Assembly (NCBI GenBank): GCA_024734495.1
Contig: JALMQS010000818.1
Coordinates: forward strand, 520,846 to 584,845
From: Forficula auricularia
Lineage: Eukaryota > Arthropoda > Insecta > Dermaptera > Forficulidae
Length of the DNA stretch: 64,000 nucleotides
Direction: 5' to 3'
How positions within the stretch are numbered: position 1 is the stretch's first letter; each line of letters begins with the position of its first letter. The position numbers and the translations under genes were made by a program. Below the pieces are notes generated by a model that ran no database searches, had not been told where the DNA came from, and saw only the letters and a list, made by a program, of their open reading frames with translations. Positions 50,346-62,054 of the stretch are shown here, one piece after another.

Positions 50346-51535
50346 TTCTCATTGAATGTGTTTTTGATGAAATAGGGTTAATATTATTATTCCAAGAGCA
50401 TAGATATTTTATACGTAGTGCCCAATTAGTAGGCAGTGAGGTAAAATTATAGATGTTTGGAACGAACTCATTAGTCAATTCATTAGTCTCTATGACTATT
50501 TGATATTCAGAAATGAAAAAGTATACTATGACTTATAGGAACTGGATCTTCTTGTATTTTTTTCATTAATAAATGTTGCATATCTCTAAGAATCCCATGT
50601 GGTATCTTCTGAAGATTTTTTGCACTTTTTTTACCTGAAAGGGTCAATGTATTAGAATTAGTGAGAATACTGTATCTGTATATAGTTGATTATTTCTATG
50701 TTAGAAAACTTAAGTAAAGGATTATGTTTAGGACCTAGATCTTTATTTAAATAAATATTTTCGTATTTAAATAAGGATTTCTCGATTTTTGAATATTTTG
50801 TTTGTTTGAGAAAACAAATATTTTTCTGATTTAATCTCTATTTATAATAAAATATTTCTCCTTAAAAAAATTGCATCCAATAGGAACTAAAGCACAAGTA
50901 AACAATTGCTAGCATTAAAGACCATCAAAAATGATCTCATCTGATATTAATCATTTCTAACTTTAGAAAAATTGCAACCCTCTTGGAAAATTTAGAAGAA
51001 AGAATGTTGATCTAACAGAGGATTAATATAAGTAGAATCAATGCTCTTGAAAGTGAAGTCCTAAGAGAAATTTAATCAAAAATTTCAAGCGAAATCCAAG
51101 CTTTCGAATTTTTAAGACATATCTACTTATCAAAAACTTGATTCTTGGCATTGGTACTGGAGAAAATGTGAAAAAACTGAAGATCTTGAAATCCTAGAAG
51201 CTTTGTGCCCTTCAGACATCTTAAAATTTAACTTCATGGGATGTCAAAAAGAAGCCTTTCCTATTATACATACGTCTTTGTTTCAAGATAACCGATGTTT
51301 TTACTCTTGAACATTTAAAAAACATATTTATATTTAGGGTAAATGTTTTTTCAGTTTTTTTTTTTAAATAAAATTCATGTAGGTATTATTTTCTGTTTAT
51401 TTTAAGTCTATCGCTTTTTGTTTTTTCTTCTATAAAAATTCCTATTAAATATAGGGTTTTTTGATCATTAATAAATATTTTGTTTCCAATAACATTGGGT
51501 TTACAACCAGCAATAAATTTTTAAATATTCTCTTC
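50346..51535. other. AT-rich DNA, nothing recognised
   Basis: No supported gene, repeat terminus or hairpin beyond chance for this composition. Confidence 0.4.
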
Positions 51536-51724
51536 TTTAAGTGCCATATAAGGTCTCCCTGACGTTTCGGCCCCTCTCCACATATACCCATGCTGAGTGT
51601 GTTTAGCTGTTTTACACAGATATACGGGACCTACTTTTTAACGCCGGTTCCAAACGGCTATTTTGGAGAAGGTTGACTAGGCAATTATATTCTTGGTAGT
51701 TTGCCATTGTTTTTCAAGTGGAGG

Positions 51725-51820
51725 CGACTGCAAATATCTGCCGAGAATCAGTCTCAAACCAGCATACTTTAGAACAGGGGCCCGACACTCTGACCACTGA
51801 CCCACAGTCACCTCTTTTAA
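51725..51820 (-). mobile_element. tRNA-like SINE head, degenerate
   Basis: Minus strand: GTGACTGTGGGTCAGTGGTC resembles the 5-prime/A-box part of a tRNA and GGTTTGAGACT a degraded B box about 45 nt further on. A GAAACGTC word at 51561-51568 lies beyond it. Tail not defined. Confidence 0.45.
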
Positions 51821-51834
51821 ATATTATTATTATC

Positions 51835-52345
51835 ATATCTACGATTTTTTAAGGCTGACTCCGCATTTCGCATCCCGTTTTCCACCTCTCTCTATCATCC
51901 CAATCTCCCTCCTGTAGTCTCCGAGCATTCATCGCAATCAACACGTCCTGATGCCAGGTCCTTGGGGGTCGTCCACGCTTTCTCTTCTCAACAGGAACCC
52001 ATTGCTACACTCGCTTCAGCCATCGACTATCGTCCATCCTCATCAGGTGACTGTACCACCGCAATCTCTTGGTCTTTTTGTTGATGATGTTTTCTTCTAT
52101 TCCCATCATTTCCCTTATTCTGTCGTTTCTTACGTGCCCGAGCCTCGATATTAAGGAACTCCGTCGCCAGAAATCCATTTCCACAGTAAGCAGTCTTTTA
52201 GATTCCCTCTTATTAATATCCCACGTCTCAGCGCCATAGGTTGTTATACTCTCCACGATTGTGTGATATATAGTTTTTTTAGTGTTTCGACTTAATTCCT
52301 CAATCCAGCGTACTGAATTAAGTTGCCTTATTGCTCTTTTCCCCT
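51835..52345 (-). pseudogene. LINE reverse-transcriptase C-terminal fragment
   Basis: Minus strand encodes TYGAETWDINKRESKRL, LGHVRNDRIREMMGIEENII and RLRWYSHLMRMDDSRWLKRV, then RKRGRPPRTWHQDV. This is the terminal domain of the RTE/craniofacial-protein type LINE (compare YGCETWTIREEERKRL in the 17189 copy), but from a different subfamily. 5-prime truncated. Confidence 0.85.
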
Positions 52346-52474
52346 GTCCTATTTTATTATTAATATCTTCTATAAGCTCTTTGCATTAGATGTCATGATA
52401 ACTCCCACGGTATTTGTAGGATTTACCTCCCTTGACTACCATCCCATCGATCTTCATATCTTCTTTCTCTTCAT

Positions 52475-52990
52475 TAGTGGAATAGATTTAAAATCAAAAA
52501 TAGCCTTTGATTCTCTTATAATACTGAATGAACTACGATTTTAGCTTGGATTTTTTGAAATTTCAACTATTAATGGTAACCACTTCTGAAGACATTCAGG
52601 AAACGACTTAAAATAAAAAATAATCATCGATTCCCATTAAAAAACTATTCTAAATTCCATTTTTGAAATTTCGACCATTAGTGGTAACCAATGATCAAAA
52701 GTCATGAAGGGTTTCAAATTAAAATCAAATAATTATTGTTGCGCCAAAGGTAAAAGAAATTTAAAGTAAAGTAGCGACGGTGGTTGCCAGACTTTATCCA
52801 TAGACATTTTTAAATATTAAAATATATTTGTTATTCCATATCAATGGGTATTTTTAATTTTAAAGTAGATTCGTTAACTTCCTCAGCAAAGTTACCCCTA
52901 ATAGTCAAAAATGCACTGCAAAATGGTTGTTTCTCGACTATTTGTTGATAATCGAATACTATTTTTGTTTTTGAGTCTATTACCCCTTGT
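52475..52990. repeat. Diverged copy of the 119-bp minisatellite element
   Basis: Two degraded units (AAAATCAAAAATAGCCTTTG, GGTAACCACTTCTGAAGACA) are followed by an inverted partial unit near 52900-52980. Older than the 40222 array. Confidence 0.6.
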
Positions 52991-53920
52991 TTTCAGTAAT
53001 TGTGTATTGTATGATTAAAGTCACATTTTAGAATTTTATTTCAAAAATTTTTATTGATTGTATTATTGGTTGCATAAGTTATGGTATTGGTTGGGTAAGA
53101 TTTATTATTGATCAAAAAACAATACATTTTGTTTTTTTAAATAAATATTTTGTCTTATTTTTTATTAAATATTTTATTTAAATACTTGATATTTTTAATT
53201 AAATCAAGATCCGGGCCCTAATAATGTATATTTTAATATACAAAAATTGAATTTCGACAACCGCCTTATCCTGATCTTTTCGTCTTGTTGGATGTTAATA
53301 TAAGTAGAAAATTAATTAGAATTTACTAATGTTTTTCTCGTAGATTCTGCATCTTTAGGTGATAATCGATATAAGTATATTAGTTAGAAATAATTTAAGA
53401 CATCGATACATTAAAATACTCGAGTTTTATTCTACTAATATTAATGAAACTAACGAACCTATTATATCTCAGAAGCTAGTCCGCATTTAGAGCTGTAAGA
53501 TCCAAGAACGGTGAAAGTTTGAGACAATTTTTGCTGTTTGTATATATACAGCTGCCCCAATCTCTGTTATGTTTCATCCATCTCACTTGAATTGATTAAG
53601 AAGTTCTTAAGGAGGATACTGAGAGTTTTGACCCTGTATCTCTAAGAAAAAAATTTACAGCTTTACCGTATTCCTTAACAAAACTTGGTTAATAATAATG
53701 AGATAAATCATGAAGGTGGTTTCTACTGGATCCGATTTGTTATGGGTAATTTTTATTACATTTTAGAATGTTAAATCTATATAAATATATAAAAATTAAG
53801 GTTTTGTCTGTATATTGGTCCAAATCACGCCAAATTTTGGTTGCACGCTTTTCAAGCAAAGTTATGAACGAAAACACCTTCAACAAAATGCCTGTCAGTA
53901 TGTTACCGTGGGATCAGAGC
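52991..53920. other. AT-rich DNA, nothing recognised
   Basis: A possible Helitron-like start (TCTATATAAATATATAAAAA) at 53768 has no matching 3-prime end. No gene seen. Confidence 0.35.
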
Positions 53921-53924
53921 AATG

Positions 53925-54430
53925 ACTTTTAAGGCATCAATCGTCTGCTGCTTATTCGCATAGACTCGATATTTAACATAGCCCCACAAAGAAAAAGTCG
54001 AATGGATTTAAGTCACACGATCTCTCCGGCCAGTTGACCTCGCCGAAACGCGAGATAACCATCCGGTCGAATTTGTCGTGCAGAAGATTCATTGTTGCAA
54101 GCGCTGTGTGGCACGTGACTCCGTCTTGTTGGAACCACATGTCGGTGATATCCATATTGGTTATCATCTGGCGGCGCCAGCTTCATTTTGGAAAAAGTAA
54201 GTGCCAATGACCCCGCCAGACCAAAATCCACACCAAACAGTGTGTTTTCTGGAATACAAAAATAAACGAATACCTAAGCCGCAGACGATTGATGCCTTAA
54301 AAGTCAACGTATGGTTTCGGGCCCGATTTATGCGGTTGGGTCATCGTAAATGGGACCTCTCGGATAAACGCAGTCCATCAAAGTGGCGATCGCCATTTGG
54401 GCGATATTATATTCCATACATAAATGTAAG
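53925..54430 (-). pseudogene. DDE transposon remnant with inverted C-terminal piece
   Basis: Minus strand: ITDMWFQQDGVTCHTALAT (second catalytic Asp) and VNWPERSCDLNPFDFFFVG (last Asp region), preceded by VWCGFWSGGVIGTYFF in another frame. The end of the coding region (KQQTIDALKV, 53960-53927) recurs inverted at 54280-54312, so the right side is a foldback arm. Frameshifts throughout. Confidence 0.8.
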
Positions 54431-54973
54431 CATATAGTATTTGAAATAATTTTTTTTTAATGATATCTCATACACAACTTGTTTTATTTAAATTTAAAGT
54501 TCGAAGGCAGTGTTGTTGCCAGGGTGGGGAAAAGGTACCACATGTGGCGATTTCCAACTACACGTGAAGAAGTGGGAAAATCTTTTCAAATAATTAAAAA
54601 AAGTGGCTCATTTTGATAAAAAGGTGGTGAAATCAGTATATCATTTGGCACAAATAAAAATTCTTGTTATTCCTCTTAAAATTCAACAAATTATTGAGTA
54701 TTAGAGGAAAATCGGTATATGTTGCCCTGCTTAAAGTGCCTCACTCTCCTCTCATGAGTCATAATGACATCACTCATTATCATCGTCGACTAAAGAACTT
54801 ATCGACAACAACAATAATTCAATGTACGAGTAAAAAATTATAAATGGAATTATGTAAGACCATTAAGAATAATTCAGATCGAATGAATAAGGATTACCTA
54901 AGCAACACCACATTGTGATATTTGCTAATCTTTTTTTATATTTATTATTGTATTGCTGTTGAGACACTTTTTG
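54431..54973. other. AT-rich DNA, nothing recognised
   Basis: No gene or repeat end identified. Confidence 0.35.
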
Positions 54974-55276
54974 CAGTGCAGGATTTACGTATAAGCTACA
55001 CAAGCTATAGCTTAGGGCCCCCACTTTCTTGTGGCCCCCAAAAAAGAACTTTTTGTTTCACCAGAGTTTGCATTTTTAAGTTTGCTATGAATAAAAATGA
55101 TTTTAAGTTAAAGATTTATTATTTCACTATCTATATAGGTACTTCTTAATTGTATTTCAGTTTAACCCTCTAGGTATCCGAAAATCATATTTGGCAGTGC
55201 AATATAATATCTTGACTTATAAAGGGCCCCATATCTCAAATAGCTTAGGGCTTTATCAAGTCTAAATACGGCCATA
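54974..55276. mobile_element. hAT-type MITE (diverged)
   Basis: Left end CAGTGCAGGATTTACG, right end complement TATGGCCGTATTTAGA (10 of 16 alike). Flanks ACTTTTTG (54966-54973) and ATTTTTTG (55277-55284) agree at 7 of 8 positions. The 75-codon ORF inside has no recognised domain. Confidence 0.55.
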
Positions 55277-55860
55277 ATTTTTTGGATTTTTTTAAAGTCA
55301 ACATTATAATTTATTAAACATTATTATTTACATTGGTTGTATTACCATTATTATTACCTACTTTATATGAAAATGAATGCTTTATCTTCGGTTTATTTAC
55401 TTTTTCTCTTTTAAAATTCAAAATTTTAGACAAAAATGTTTAATTCCTATAGAAATAAAAAAGTTTTCTCCTTCGCTCCCAAACAATTTTAATCATATGA
55501 GGAACGGGGTGCAATCTTAACTATGGAAAGACTATATTTATTTTGTCTAAAATAAATTTGTTGGCGAAAAAGACCGCGAATTAGACTGGTCAGATATTTT
55601 GTTGTAGAGGGTATGTTTTAATCAATTGAAAGTACCTACTGGGCCTAGGTGAATGAAGTGGGGATTTTTTGTCTGAAATGTGGATTTTTGTGATAAGAGG
55701 TGGAGAATTGTGAGGGGTAGGCACCTGGCAACACTGTTCGAGCGTCCTTAATGGAAAACCCTATATATGTGAGAAAAATTATCTATCTTGCTTGAAAAGA
55801 TTTATACATCTAAGATTCTGAATTCAATTCCCGGGTGCGGGCTATTTGTTTCCATTTGAA
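55277..55860. other. Unassigned DNA
   Basis: No ORF or repeat end recognised. Confidence 0.35.
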
Positions 55861-55861
55861 C

Positions 55862-56330
55862 TAATTTTTACTTTACCATACAGAGTAGAGTATTGTAATC
55901 GTGCATGAAAAAAGTTTTTTTTTTATTATTTTTTTCTAAATATCTAAAACTATTTTGATTAAAAAATTGGGTAAAACCATGGCATTTCGGTCTACAAAAA
56001 AGCCCTAATAAGTGAACATCAAAAAAATTATATTTTTCGAGATAATAATTGTTTTGTCAAAATGTCTGTTAGTCTGTTAGTCTGTTAGTCTGTTAGCCTG
56101 TTAGTCTGTTAGTCTGTTAGTCTGTTAGTCTGTTAGTCTGTTAGCCTGTTAGTCTGTTAGTCTGTTAGTCTGTGCATTACCAAATTTTTGTGGACGTGCT
56201 AGATCAAAATCTAGTGTGAATATCAGAAACCAAATTTCACAAGTAGTGTTGGTCCATTGAGATTAAGAGCTGATTAGATTTTGGTGCATATCGACCTAAA
56301 ATTAAGGGGAGTGAGGAGGGGTTAAAAATG
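55862..56330 (+). repeat. Dispersed repeat A with (CTGTTAGT)n expansion
   Basis: Collinear with 30516-30895 (ACTTTACCATACAG, GTATTGTAATCGTGCATG, AAATCTAGTGTGAATATC). At 56063-56174 the CTGTTAGT word, single in other copies as CTGTTAGTGCG or CTGTAAGT, is expanded to about 13 units with two CTGTTAGC variants. Confidence 0.85.
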
Positions 56331-56768
56331 TATTTATTTAATTATTTATTAGATATTATATTAATACAATATACATATACGCATATATACATATTTTATT
56401 CATACATTTGTCTTAAATAGAAGGATAATAATTTATTTTTAAAATAATTTTGTTTTTCTATGATTTGTTGAACCCATGAACGAGTCACGAGGCAAGTGAC
56501 CGATTCGATCGGATTTCTAAAGATCTAGGTCCAGGTTCTTGCATGTGCTTGCATGTTTTGTGTTTTACCGAAAAATCGTCGCTTGACGCCTGGTGACTAT
56601 GTGTTTTTGAGGGCGGGTTTGAGGTGGACGTTTCGACTAGAACGAAGACCAGAAGGTTGTCCGTTGATTTCTTAGGAGTAGCCTAAGGAAGAAGAGCGGC
56701 TGCCTAGTGGCTAGGGGCACAAGGAGCTCTGCCGGTCGGTTGGCAGAGACGCAAGCACTGCGTTACAC
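56331..56768. other. Unassigned DNA, GC-richer in the second half
   Basis: 56500-56770 is noticeably less AT-rich than average and contains GGACGTTTCGACTAGAACGA. On the minus strand this gives GAAACGTC with an imperfect hairpin before it, possibly another decayed ribozyme-like terminus. No gene is supported. Confidence 0.35.
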
Positions 56769-56771
56769 TTA

Positions 56772-56918
56772 GGGCCAGTTGTATGTCGAAAAGTAAATGC
56801 TTTTTACCACTAACCAATGGTAGATGGTAAATGGAGGGATTGGCCATCCCAGCCCCTCCATTTACCATCTACCCTTGGTTAGTGGTAAAAGCATTTACTT
56901 GTGACATACAACCGGCCC
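56772..56918. mobile_element. Palindromic MITE (PIF/Harbinger-like)
   Basis: Ends GGGCCAGTTGTATGTC / GGGCCGGTTGTATGTC with TTA at 56769-56771 and 56919-56921. 147 bp forming an almost perfect hairpin. Sister of 31315-31477. Confidence 0.8.
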
Positions 56919-57194
56919 TTAAAGTTCTTTTTCTCATATTATATTTAACCACTTGCCTAATAAGGTTTTTCACGTTTCCCCTCTAGCTGGTAAACACACT
57001 GAAATATGAACATGGTATTTATAATTTATCTAAGTCTTGTTGTATACGTAGCTGAAGCAAATGGAAATGTTAGGTAGGATCTCTTTCAGCTCGCTCTGGT
57101 CTCTCGTTCTATCCGTATTCCAAAAATCAAGGCCACTCTCACTGATACACACGTCTTCAGGCTCTCTTGACGTCCGATTATGAGAATTCGAATT

Positions 57195-57290
57195 TTACTC
57201 TGATATTTAAACTAAAATATTAACACGTGTATACAGAAACAAAAATATTCGATTCTAATCTGTAATCAGTAATCTAATTACAAGAATTTT
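57195..57290. repeat. Inverted partner of 59880-59965
   Basis: CTAAAATATTAACACGTGTA and AATATTCGATTCTAATCTGT recur in opposite orientation at 59880-59960. The two copies bracket 2.6 kb containing a mariner, suggesting an hAT element rearrangement. Confidence 0.65.
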
Positions 57291-57536
57291 GATTTGGATG
57301 AAATAAAATTTGAATTTTCCATGATTTAAAGGGATCTATTTCGCTTATACATACGTCTTGATGACTAAATTAGTATGTAGTAAATGGGCAGGAGGGTTTC
57401 TACTAATGTTTATGTTCTAAGTGTCCTAGGTGTATTCACTCAAAAAAAGCTTTTTTTTTCAACATCTGAAGACGATGAAAAAGTAAAGAGATAGATCCAA
57501 CCTCCCACTGCATCCATCTAAGGTGAATAGAGGAGC

Positions 57537-58449
57537 ATTGAAATATAAACGAGCCTTTTAATTCTTAGGACATGACTGACAACGAGTTGGGGGTAGGCTG
57601 AGGGTCGGGAAGGGTAGAGGTGATCTCCTCTAGATGAATCAAGGCCAAACCGACCGGTTTCTTTAGTTGTCCTCATATGAGCAAAAGAGAGGTTCCACTT
57701 TCGGTTGCGCAAAGCTTCATAATAAAAATTTTAACGAACGAAGGCGTTAATCCAGCCGAAATTCGGGATCAAGCCGAAATTCGAGACCGATTGTGTTCAC
57801 AGTTGGGAGAGAATGCACTTTCATGGGCACTAGTGAAAGCCTGGTGTGCCGAATTCAAAGAAGGGCGTCAAAAAGTTGAAATGTGACTCACCGAAGACGC
57901 CCCCGCTCCAGCATTACGCCTGAGCGAGCTCATTGAAAGAGACGGTTTTTTGGAACTCTAAAGGAGTTTTACTCCTTGATTTCCTTCACGATCGTCGCAC
58001 AATAAAGGCTGCCTACTACTGTGGCCTTCTTGACCAGGTTTGATCTGCATATCGGTCAAAAAGGTCCCGTCAGCCCATCCGAGACGTACTGCTCCTGCAT
58101 GACAATGCAAGACCCCACACTGCAGCCCTAAAAACCCAAAAATTGATTGAAATGTTTGGAATTACACTTGACTACCCTCCCTACAGCCCTGACCTTTCAC
58201 CATGCGATTTCCATATGTTTGGGCCTCTCAAAAAAGCACTTGAAGGAGAGCGTTTTGCAAACGATGGAGAGGTTGAACAGTTCGTGCGCAATTGGATGGA
58301 TACCCGCTCGAAGTCATTCTTCGAAATCGGCATGAAAAAGCTACCTGTTCGATGGGAAAAATGCATTAATAAGAAGGGGAATTACGTAGAAAAATAAATA
58401 TAAAGTGTGTCAAATAAATATTTTTCAAAAGGCTCGTTTATATTTGAAT
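57537..58449 (+). mobile_element. mariner element with internal deletion
   Basis: Inverted ends AAATATAAACGAGCCTTTT on both sides. The plus-strand transposase: 57677-57886 gives the N-terminal HTH (MSKREVPLSVAQSFIIKI, with AEIRDQAEIRDR, a short duplication). After several frame changes, LLLHDNARPHTAALKT carries the second Asp, and 58143-58397 encodes LDYPPYSPDLSPCDFHMFGP with the third. The first catalytic Asp region is deleted. C-terminus CINKKGNYVEK. Confidence 0.9.
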
Positions 58450-58643
58450 TACCATAATAATCTAATATTTCATAATTTATTTTTCTTTATTTTTTCTTAA
58501 ATAATTGAGTGTTTGCAAAAATGATTCGCTACTATCTAAACAATATTTTACATAGAGCATTTGAATGATTCAATTTTCGATGATAAACCATATCCAAGTA
58601 CAAATTTATTTTTTTATTCATGTGTGTGTTTCTTTTCTTTTAG

Positions 58644-58720
58644 ATGAAGATGGGAGGTTGGTTTGTGGGGGCGGGACATCTCGACCCATCACTTCAAGCC
58701 TTCGACACTTCAGAACTACG
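58644..58720 (+). CDS. Orphan exon candidate (plus strand)
   Basis: 77 nt bounded by a strong polypyrimidine acceptor (TTTCTTTTCTTTTAG) and a CG|GTAGGC donor, non-repetitive in this window. Two frames are open: one gives EDGRLVCGGGTSRPITSSL, the other MKMGGWFVGAGHLDPSLQAF. No family is recognised. It is a weak prediction based on splice sites and local composition. Confidence 0.3.
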
Positions 58721-59149
58721 GTAGGCATTCTTACTCAATGAGATTTAAATTTATTCGAATAAAAATAATTTATATCTTAATTTAAATTTTGACCTCGACA
58801 TTGCTAATGGGCTCAAAATTAAGGGGGGGGGGGTTACAATTCATAAAAAATTATTTTATTAACCCCGGAACACTACCTATCAAAAAATATTTTTATTTTA
58901 CTACCCTGGGGTACATGTATACCCTAATAAAAAAAAAGTAATAGTACCCATTTAGAGTCACTTTGAGCACTCAGGGCAAACTTTGGTTTGATTCTCTAAA
59001 CATATGAACTTATTAAATTACACTTTTACAATGCGATCTTTTTTCTTTCGAAATATTGTGTTCTGGTTCCAACAGTTTAATATTCTCTCAATAACGGCTC
59101 GGAGTTCTGCGGATAAACTAAGTATTTGTAAATTATAAACTTGCCACAC
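58721..59149. other. AT-rich DNA, nothing recognised
   Basis: Includes a poly-G run at 58824-58833. No gene seen. Confidence 0.35.
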
Positions 59150-59480
59150 TAATAAAGTAAAGAAAATTTAAAAAAATTAAAAAATATAAAATTCTAGGTA
59201 GGTTTCACAAAAATAATACAAGATGCTTATTATCATGATCTATATTATATTGGAGGTACTGAGCCCATCTTCAGGAATTCAAAGATAAAAGTTTACTTTT
59301 TGAACTCCTGAAAATGGGCTCGTACCCAGAAATATAAATAGAGTCATGATAATAAGCATCTTGCTCTTTTATTTTTGTGAAACCTACCTAGAATTTTATA
59401 TTTTTTAAATTTTCTTTACTATATTAAAATATGTTTCACCAAGAATCTACACCATTCTCCCTTAGCAAAGTTGTCACACT
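59150..59480. repeat. Palindromic element, third copy of the hammerhead-tipped family
   Basis: Arms of about 125 bp (AGGTAGGTTTCACAAAAATA on the left, its mirror on the right). The apex on the plus strand reads GAACTC, CTGAAAA, GGG/CCC stem, AGAAA, TATAAATA, GAG, and the minus strand carries CTGAAGA near 59275. The unique tail ATGTTTCACC...ACACCA...CTCCCTTAG follows, as at 11250-11300. Confidence 0.65.
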
Positions 59481-59769
59481 AATACTACCCAGGGGAACAA
59501 CTGAACCCCAAACAGATATTTTATATCAAACAAAAACACGTCTCGCTGCAAAGACTTTAGCAATTCCAACTGAAGTGTGCATATAAGGGATTATCAGGCA
59601 CCACAATTTTGTGCTGCCATATGCCGAAAAATAACAGAAGTTTCGAGCAAGTCTGGGGTACAGCTGTACCCGGGCAGTGTTCCGGGGTTAAATATTAAAT
59701 ATAAGAAAAGGGCTAGATAAAGTCATGTGGATAGCCATAACAGCTTATTTTTTTATTTTTTGAATTTTT

Positions 59770-60405
59770 TGTATTGAAAGTAATCAGATTACGCAATCAG
59801 ATTATCGATTACTAACCGATTACCGAATTAAAAGTAATCCTCAAAAGAAATTTGATTGCTATTTTACTGTAATTGATTTCTTGATTAGATTACTGATTAC
59901 AGATTAGAATCGAATATTTTTGTTTCTGTATACACGTGTTAATATTTTAGTTTAAATAGAGAAATAAATAAAATAATTCAATTTTGAAAATGTTATTAAT
60001 AAATTTAAGAATTTTTAATTAATGTGTTTTTAAACCTTACTCAACTAAGTTTTTAAGGGTTCCTGGGCTATTATTCGTTTTGGAATTTTCACAAAGATTA
60101 GAACAAGGTCTTTTTTTTGAAGATTATTTTTTCAATAGAATACTACTATTAGTTCATCTGCTCCTGTAGGACGCTTATTTTCATTTGCGAAATTCATTCA
60201 TGCACCCATGCGTGACGAAATTATTCAAAGCGTTGTATTCTTAAAAGGCAACAGGAACTATAAATTATGAAAATTTTTATAAATTGTATTATTTTTTAAT
60301 TATACTTATTTTATATTATGATATTATAATAATTATATTTCATTAATTTATTAAAGACCTTACACCTCTTCTTAAAGTAATCAGTAATCAGGAGACGTTT
60401 GATTA
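59770..60405 (+). mobile_element. hAT element remnant with GTAATC subterminal repeats
   Basis: At least eight GTAATC/GATTAC words lie between 59775 and 59900 and again at 60375-60395 (AAAGTAATCAGTAATCAGG), as in hAT subterminal regions. The interior holds the transposase tail at 60125-60270. Confidence 0.65.
60125..60270 (+). pseudogene. hAT transposase extreme C-terminus
   Basis: Encodes SSAPVGRLFSFAKFIHAPMR and DEIIQSVVFLKGNRNYKL then a stop. The SSAPVxRLFSF motif is the hAT dimerisation signature. Only about 45 codons remain, too short for a general ORF search. Confidence 0.75.
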
Positions 60406-60412
60406 TATTATA

Positions 60413-60991
60413 CAGGGTGAGGCACATAATTTCTACCACATTTTGAAGTGGTATAAAAAAATGAAAAAATTAACTAGAAAAAACTGAATATATTTTTGAA
60501 AAGAACATAAATTAATTTTTTTATAAACTGTTTTAAACATTATATCAGACGAAAAAAAAGGGGGGGGGGTCAAAAATAAAAATTCTAGCCCTTTCGACCA
60601 AATTACATATGAATACAAAATTTGGTTTCTTTTTGTATATCTAGCCCTCTGGGTGTCCACAGAATATGTATACAAAATTTAGTTGAGTTTGGTCAAAAGA
60701 GTAGAATTTTCATTTTTAACCCTCCCCTCCATTTTGAGTGGTTAGTTTTTGCATGTCTAGTCTTTTTGGGTTCCTCAGAATGTGTATACAAAATTTGGTT
60801 GAGTTTGGTGAAAAGGGCTAGAATTTTCATTTTTGCCCCCTCCCCCCTTTTTTTCTGTCTGATTATGTTTAAAACACATTTAAAAAAAATATTAAATGTT
60901 CTTTTCAAAAATATATTCAATTTTTTTTCTAGTTAAATTTTTTCATTTTTTATACCTCTTCAAAATGTGGTAGACTTTATGGCCCACCCTG
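60413..60991. mobile_element. MITE with roughly 100-bp inverted termini and internal minisatellite
   Basis: CAGGGTGAGGCACATAA and, complement, CAGGGTGGGCCATAAAG, flanked on both sides by TATA. Inverted homology continues through ACCACATTTTGAAG to TGAAAAGAACATA. The interior has two to three units of about 130 bp (GTATACAAAATTTGGTTGAG, AAGGGCTAGAATTTTCATTT). ORFs 60433-60675 and 60622-60936 are shadows of this. Truncated copy at 27689. Confidence 0.85.
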
Positions 60992-61054
60992 TATAATATT
61001 ATAATATAAGATTTCTAAAATATATTTTTTCGCCCATGCCCATAAATTACTTAC

Positions 61055-61269
61055 CTTTCTCTTCTTTTTTTCGCTCCTTGTCCAACTAAGCACTCGCAGC
61101 TAGTTTCGCTTGACAAAAGTTCACGACGCTCTCTTTCACTGCTTGACTGTTTCTTAGGACCTTGGTCACCTGATTCACCCTCGGTGTTTTTAGTCAATTC
61201 CCAATCATAAGGATCATTGTCGTTGGCGCCACATGTTACGCAGCAATCAAGCAGAACATTTCTCAGTAA
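61055..61269 (-). CDS. Orphan internal exon candidate, unknown gene
   Basis: 215 nt on the minus strand, acceptor ATTTTATTTAG before 61269 and a perfect AAAG|GTAAGT donor, open throughout in one frame without an ATG start. Encodes NVLLDCCVTCGANDNDPYDW, then a charged stretch SSSERERRELLSSE and CECLVGQGAKKRRER, ending in phase 2. Balanced composition and codon choice differ from the repeats around it. No family is recognised. It lies on the esterase strand, 25 kb upstream, but no phase-compatible link to the esterase was found. Confidence 0.5.
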
Positions 61270-61796
61270 CTAAATAAAATCAAAATTAAGAGATTAGTGA
61301 AGAGATGTATATTTAGTAAAAATAAAACAGGAAATGTGTAAAAAAAAAATTAAGATGACTCTCAAAAACTCAAAACTGCTCTTGAAAATTTTTTTGTGCA
61401 TCCAAATGGGGTGTCAGATTGTGTAAAAAAATGAGGTGAATCACCACAAGGGCCTCCAGATGAAATTTTGGTCACGGGACCCAAAATCCCAAGCGAGCCC
61501 CTTATTATGGAATAAGTGTGTCTTTTTTTATGAAGTGGAAAAAGTTGTTCACCCTACGCCTAGAATGGGTTTTATTTTTTGCTATTTCGTCATTCGCAGT
61601 GGCGTTGTATTTGTACATTGTTATTTTAATGAAGAAAATTTACTGTATTGGATAAGGTCCTAAAAATAGAAAATGAACTAACATAAACAACAATCACTTA
61701 CATTTTTACTTCCTAATGATACTAAGGGCAAACGTGTAAATCTATAAATGAAAGCGAAAATATTTTTTCAATCAAACTTTATTTATATTAACATAC
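61270..61796. other. Unassigned DNA
   Basis: 61430-61640 faintly resembles the MITE at 43551 (ATTTTGGTCACGGGACCCAA, ATTATGGAATAA). No gene is supported; the 75-codon ORF at 61436 lies in this repeat-like stretch. Confidence 0.35.
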
Positions 61797-62054
61797 ATAT
61801 CGCCGCCTTAGAGTGTAAACCTGCTAAATCCATTTTTTATCATATATGACATTTAATACCATTCGAAAGAAAAAGAAATGCAGCATCGTCCAAGTAAAAC
61901 TGCTACTTAAAATTACGATCGTAACTTGTAGAAAAAAAAATGTGAAAAATCGTTTCTTTCCATAATAACAATATTAAATTTTGTTTGTTTTTTCTCTGCC
62001 CTGTAAAATTTCCTTGTTGTGAGTTAGCAGTTTTACACTCTAAGACGACGATAT
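61797..62054. mobile_element. MITE with 30-bp inverted termini
   Basis: ATATCGCCGCCTTAGAGTGT on the left matches ATATCGTCGTCTTAGAGTGT in complement on the right, and homology continues through AAACTGCTAA. 258 bp, no ORF. Class not assigned. Confidence 0.7.

Noticed and set aside
52030..52045. Hammerhead box (CTGATGA) on the minus strand near 52036
   Set aside because: The sequence is CTGATGAGG inside the LINE reverse-transcriptase C-terminus with no GAAA box or stems at the right spacing.
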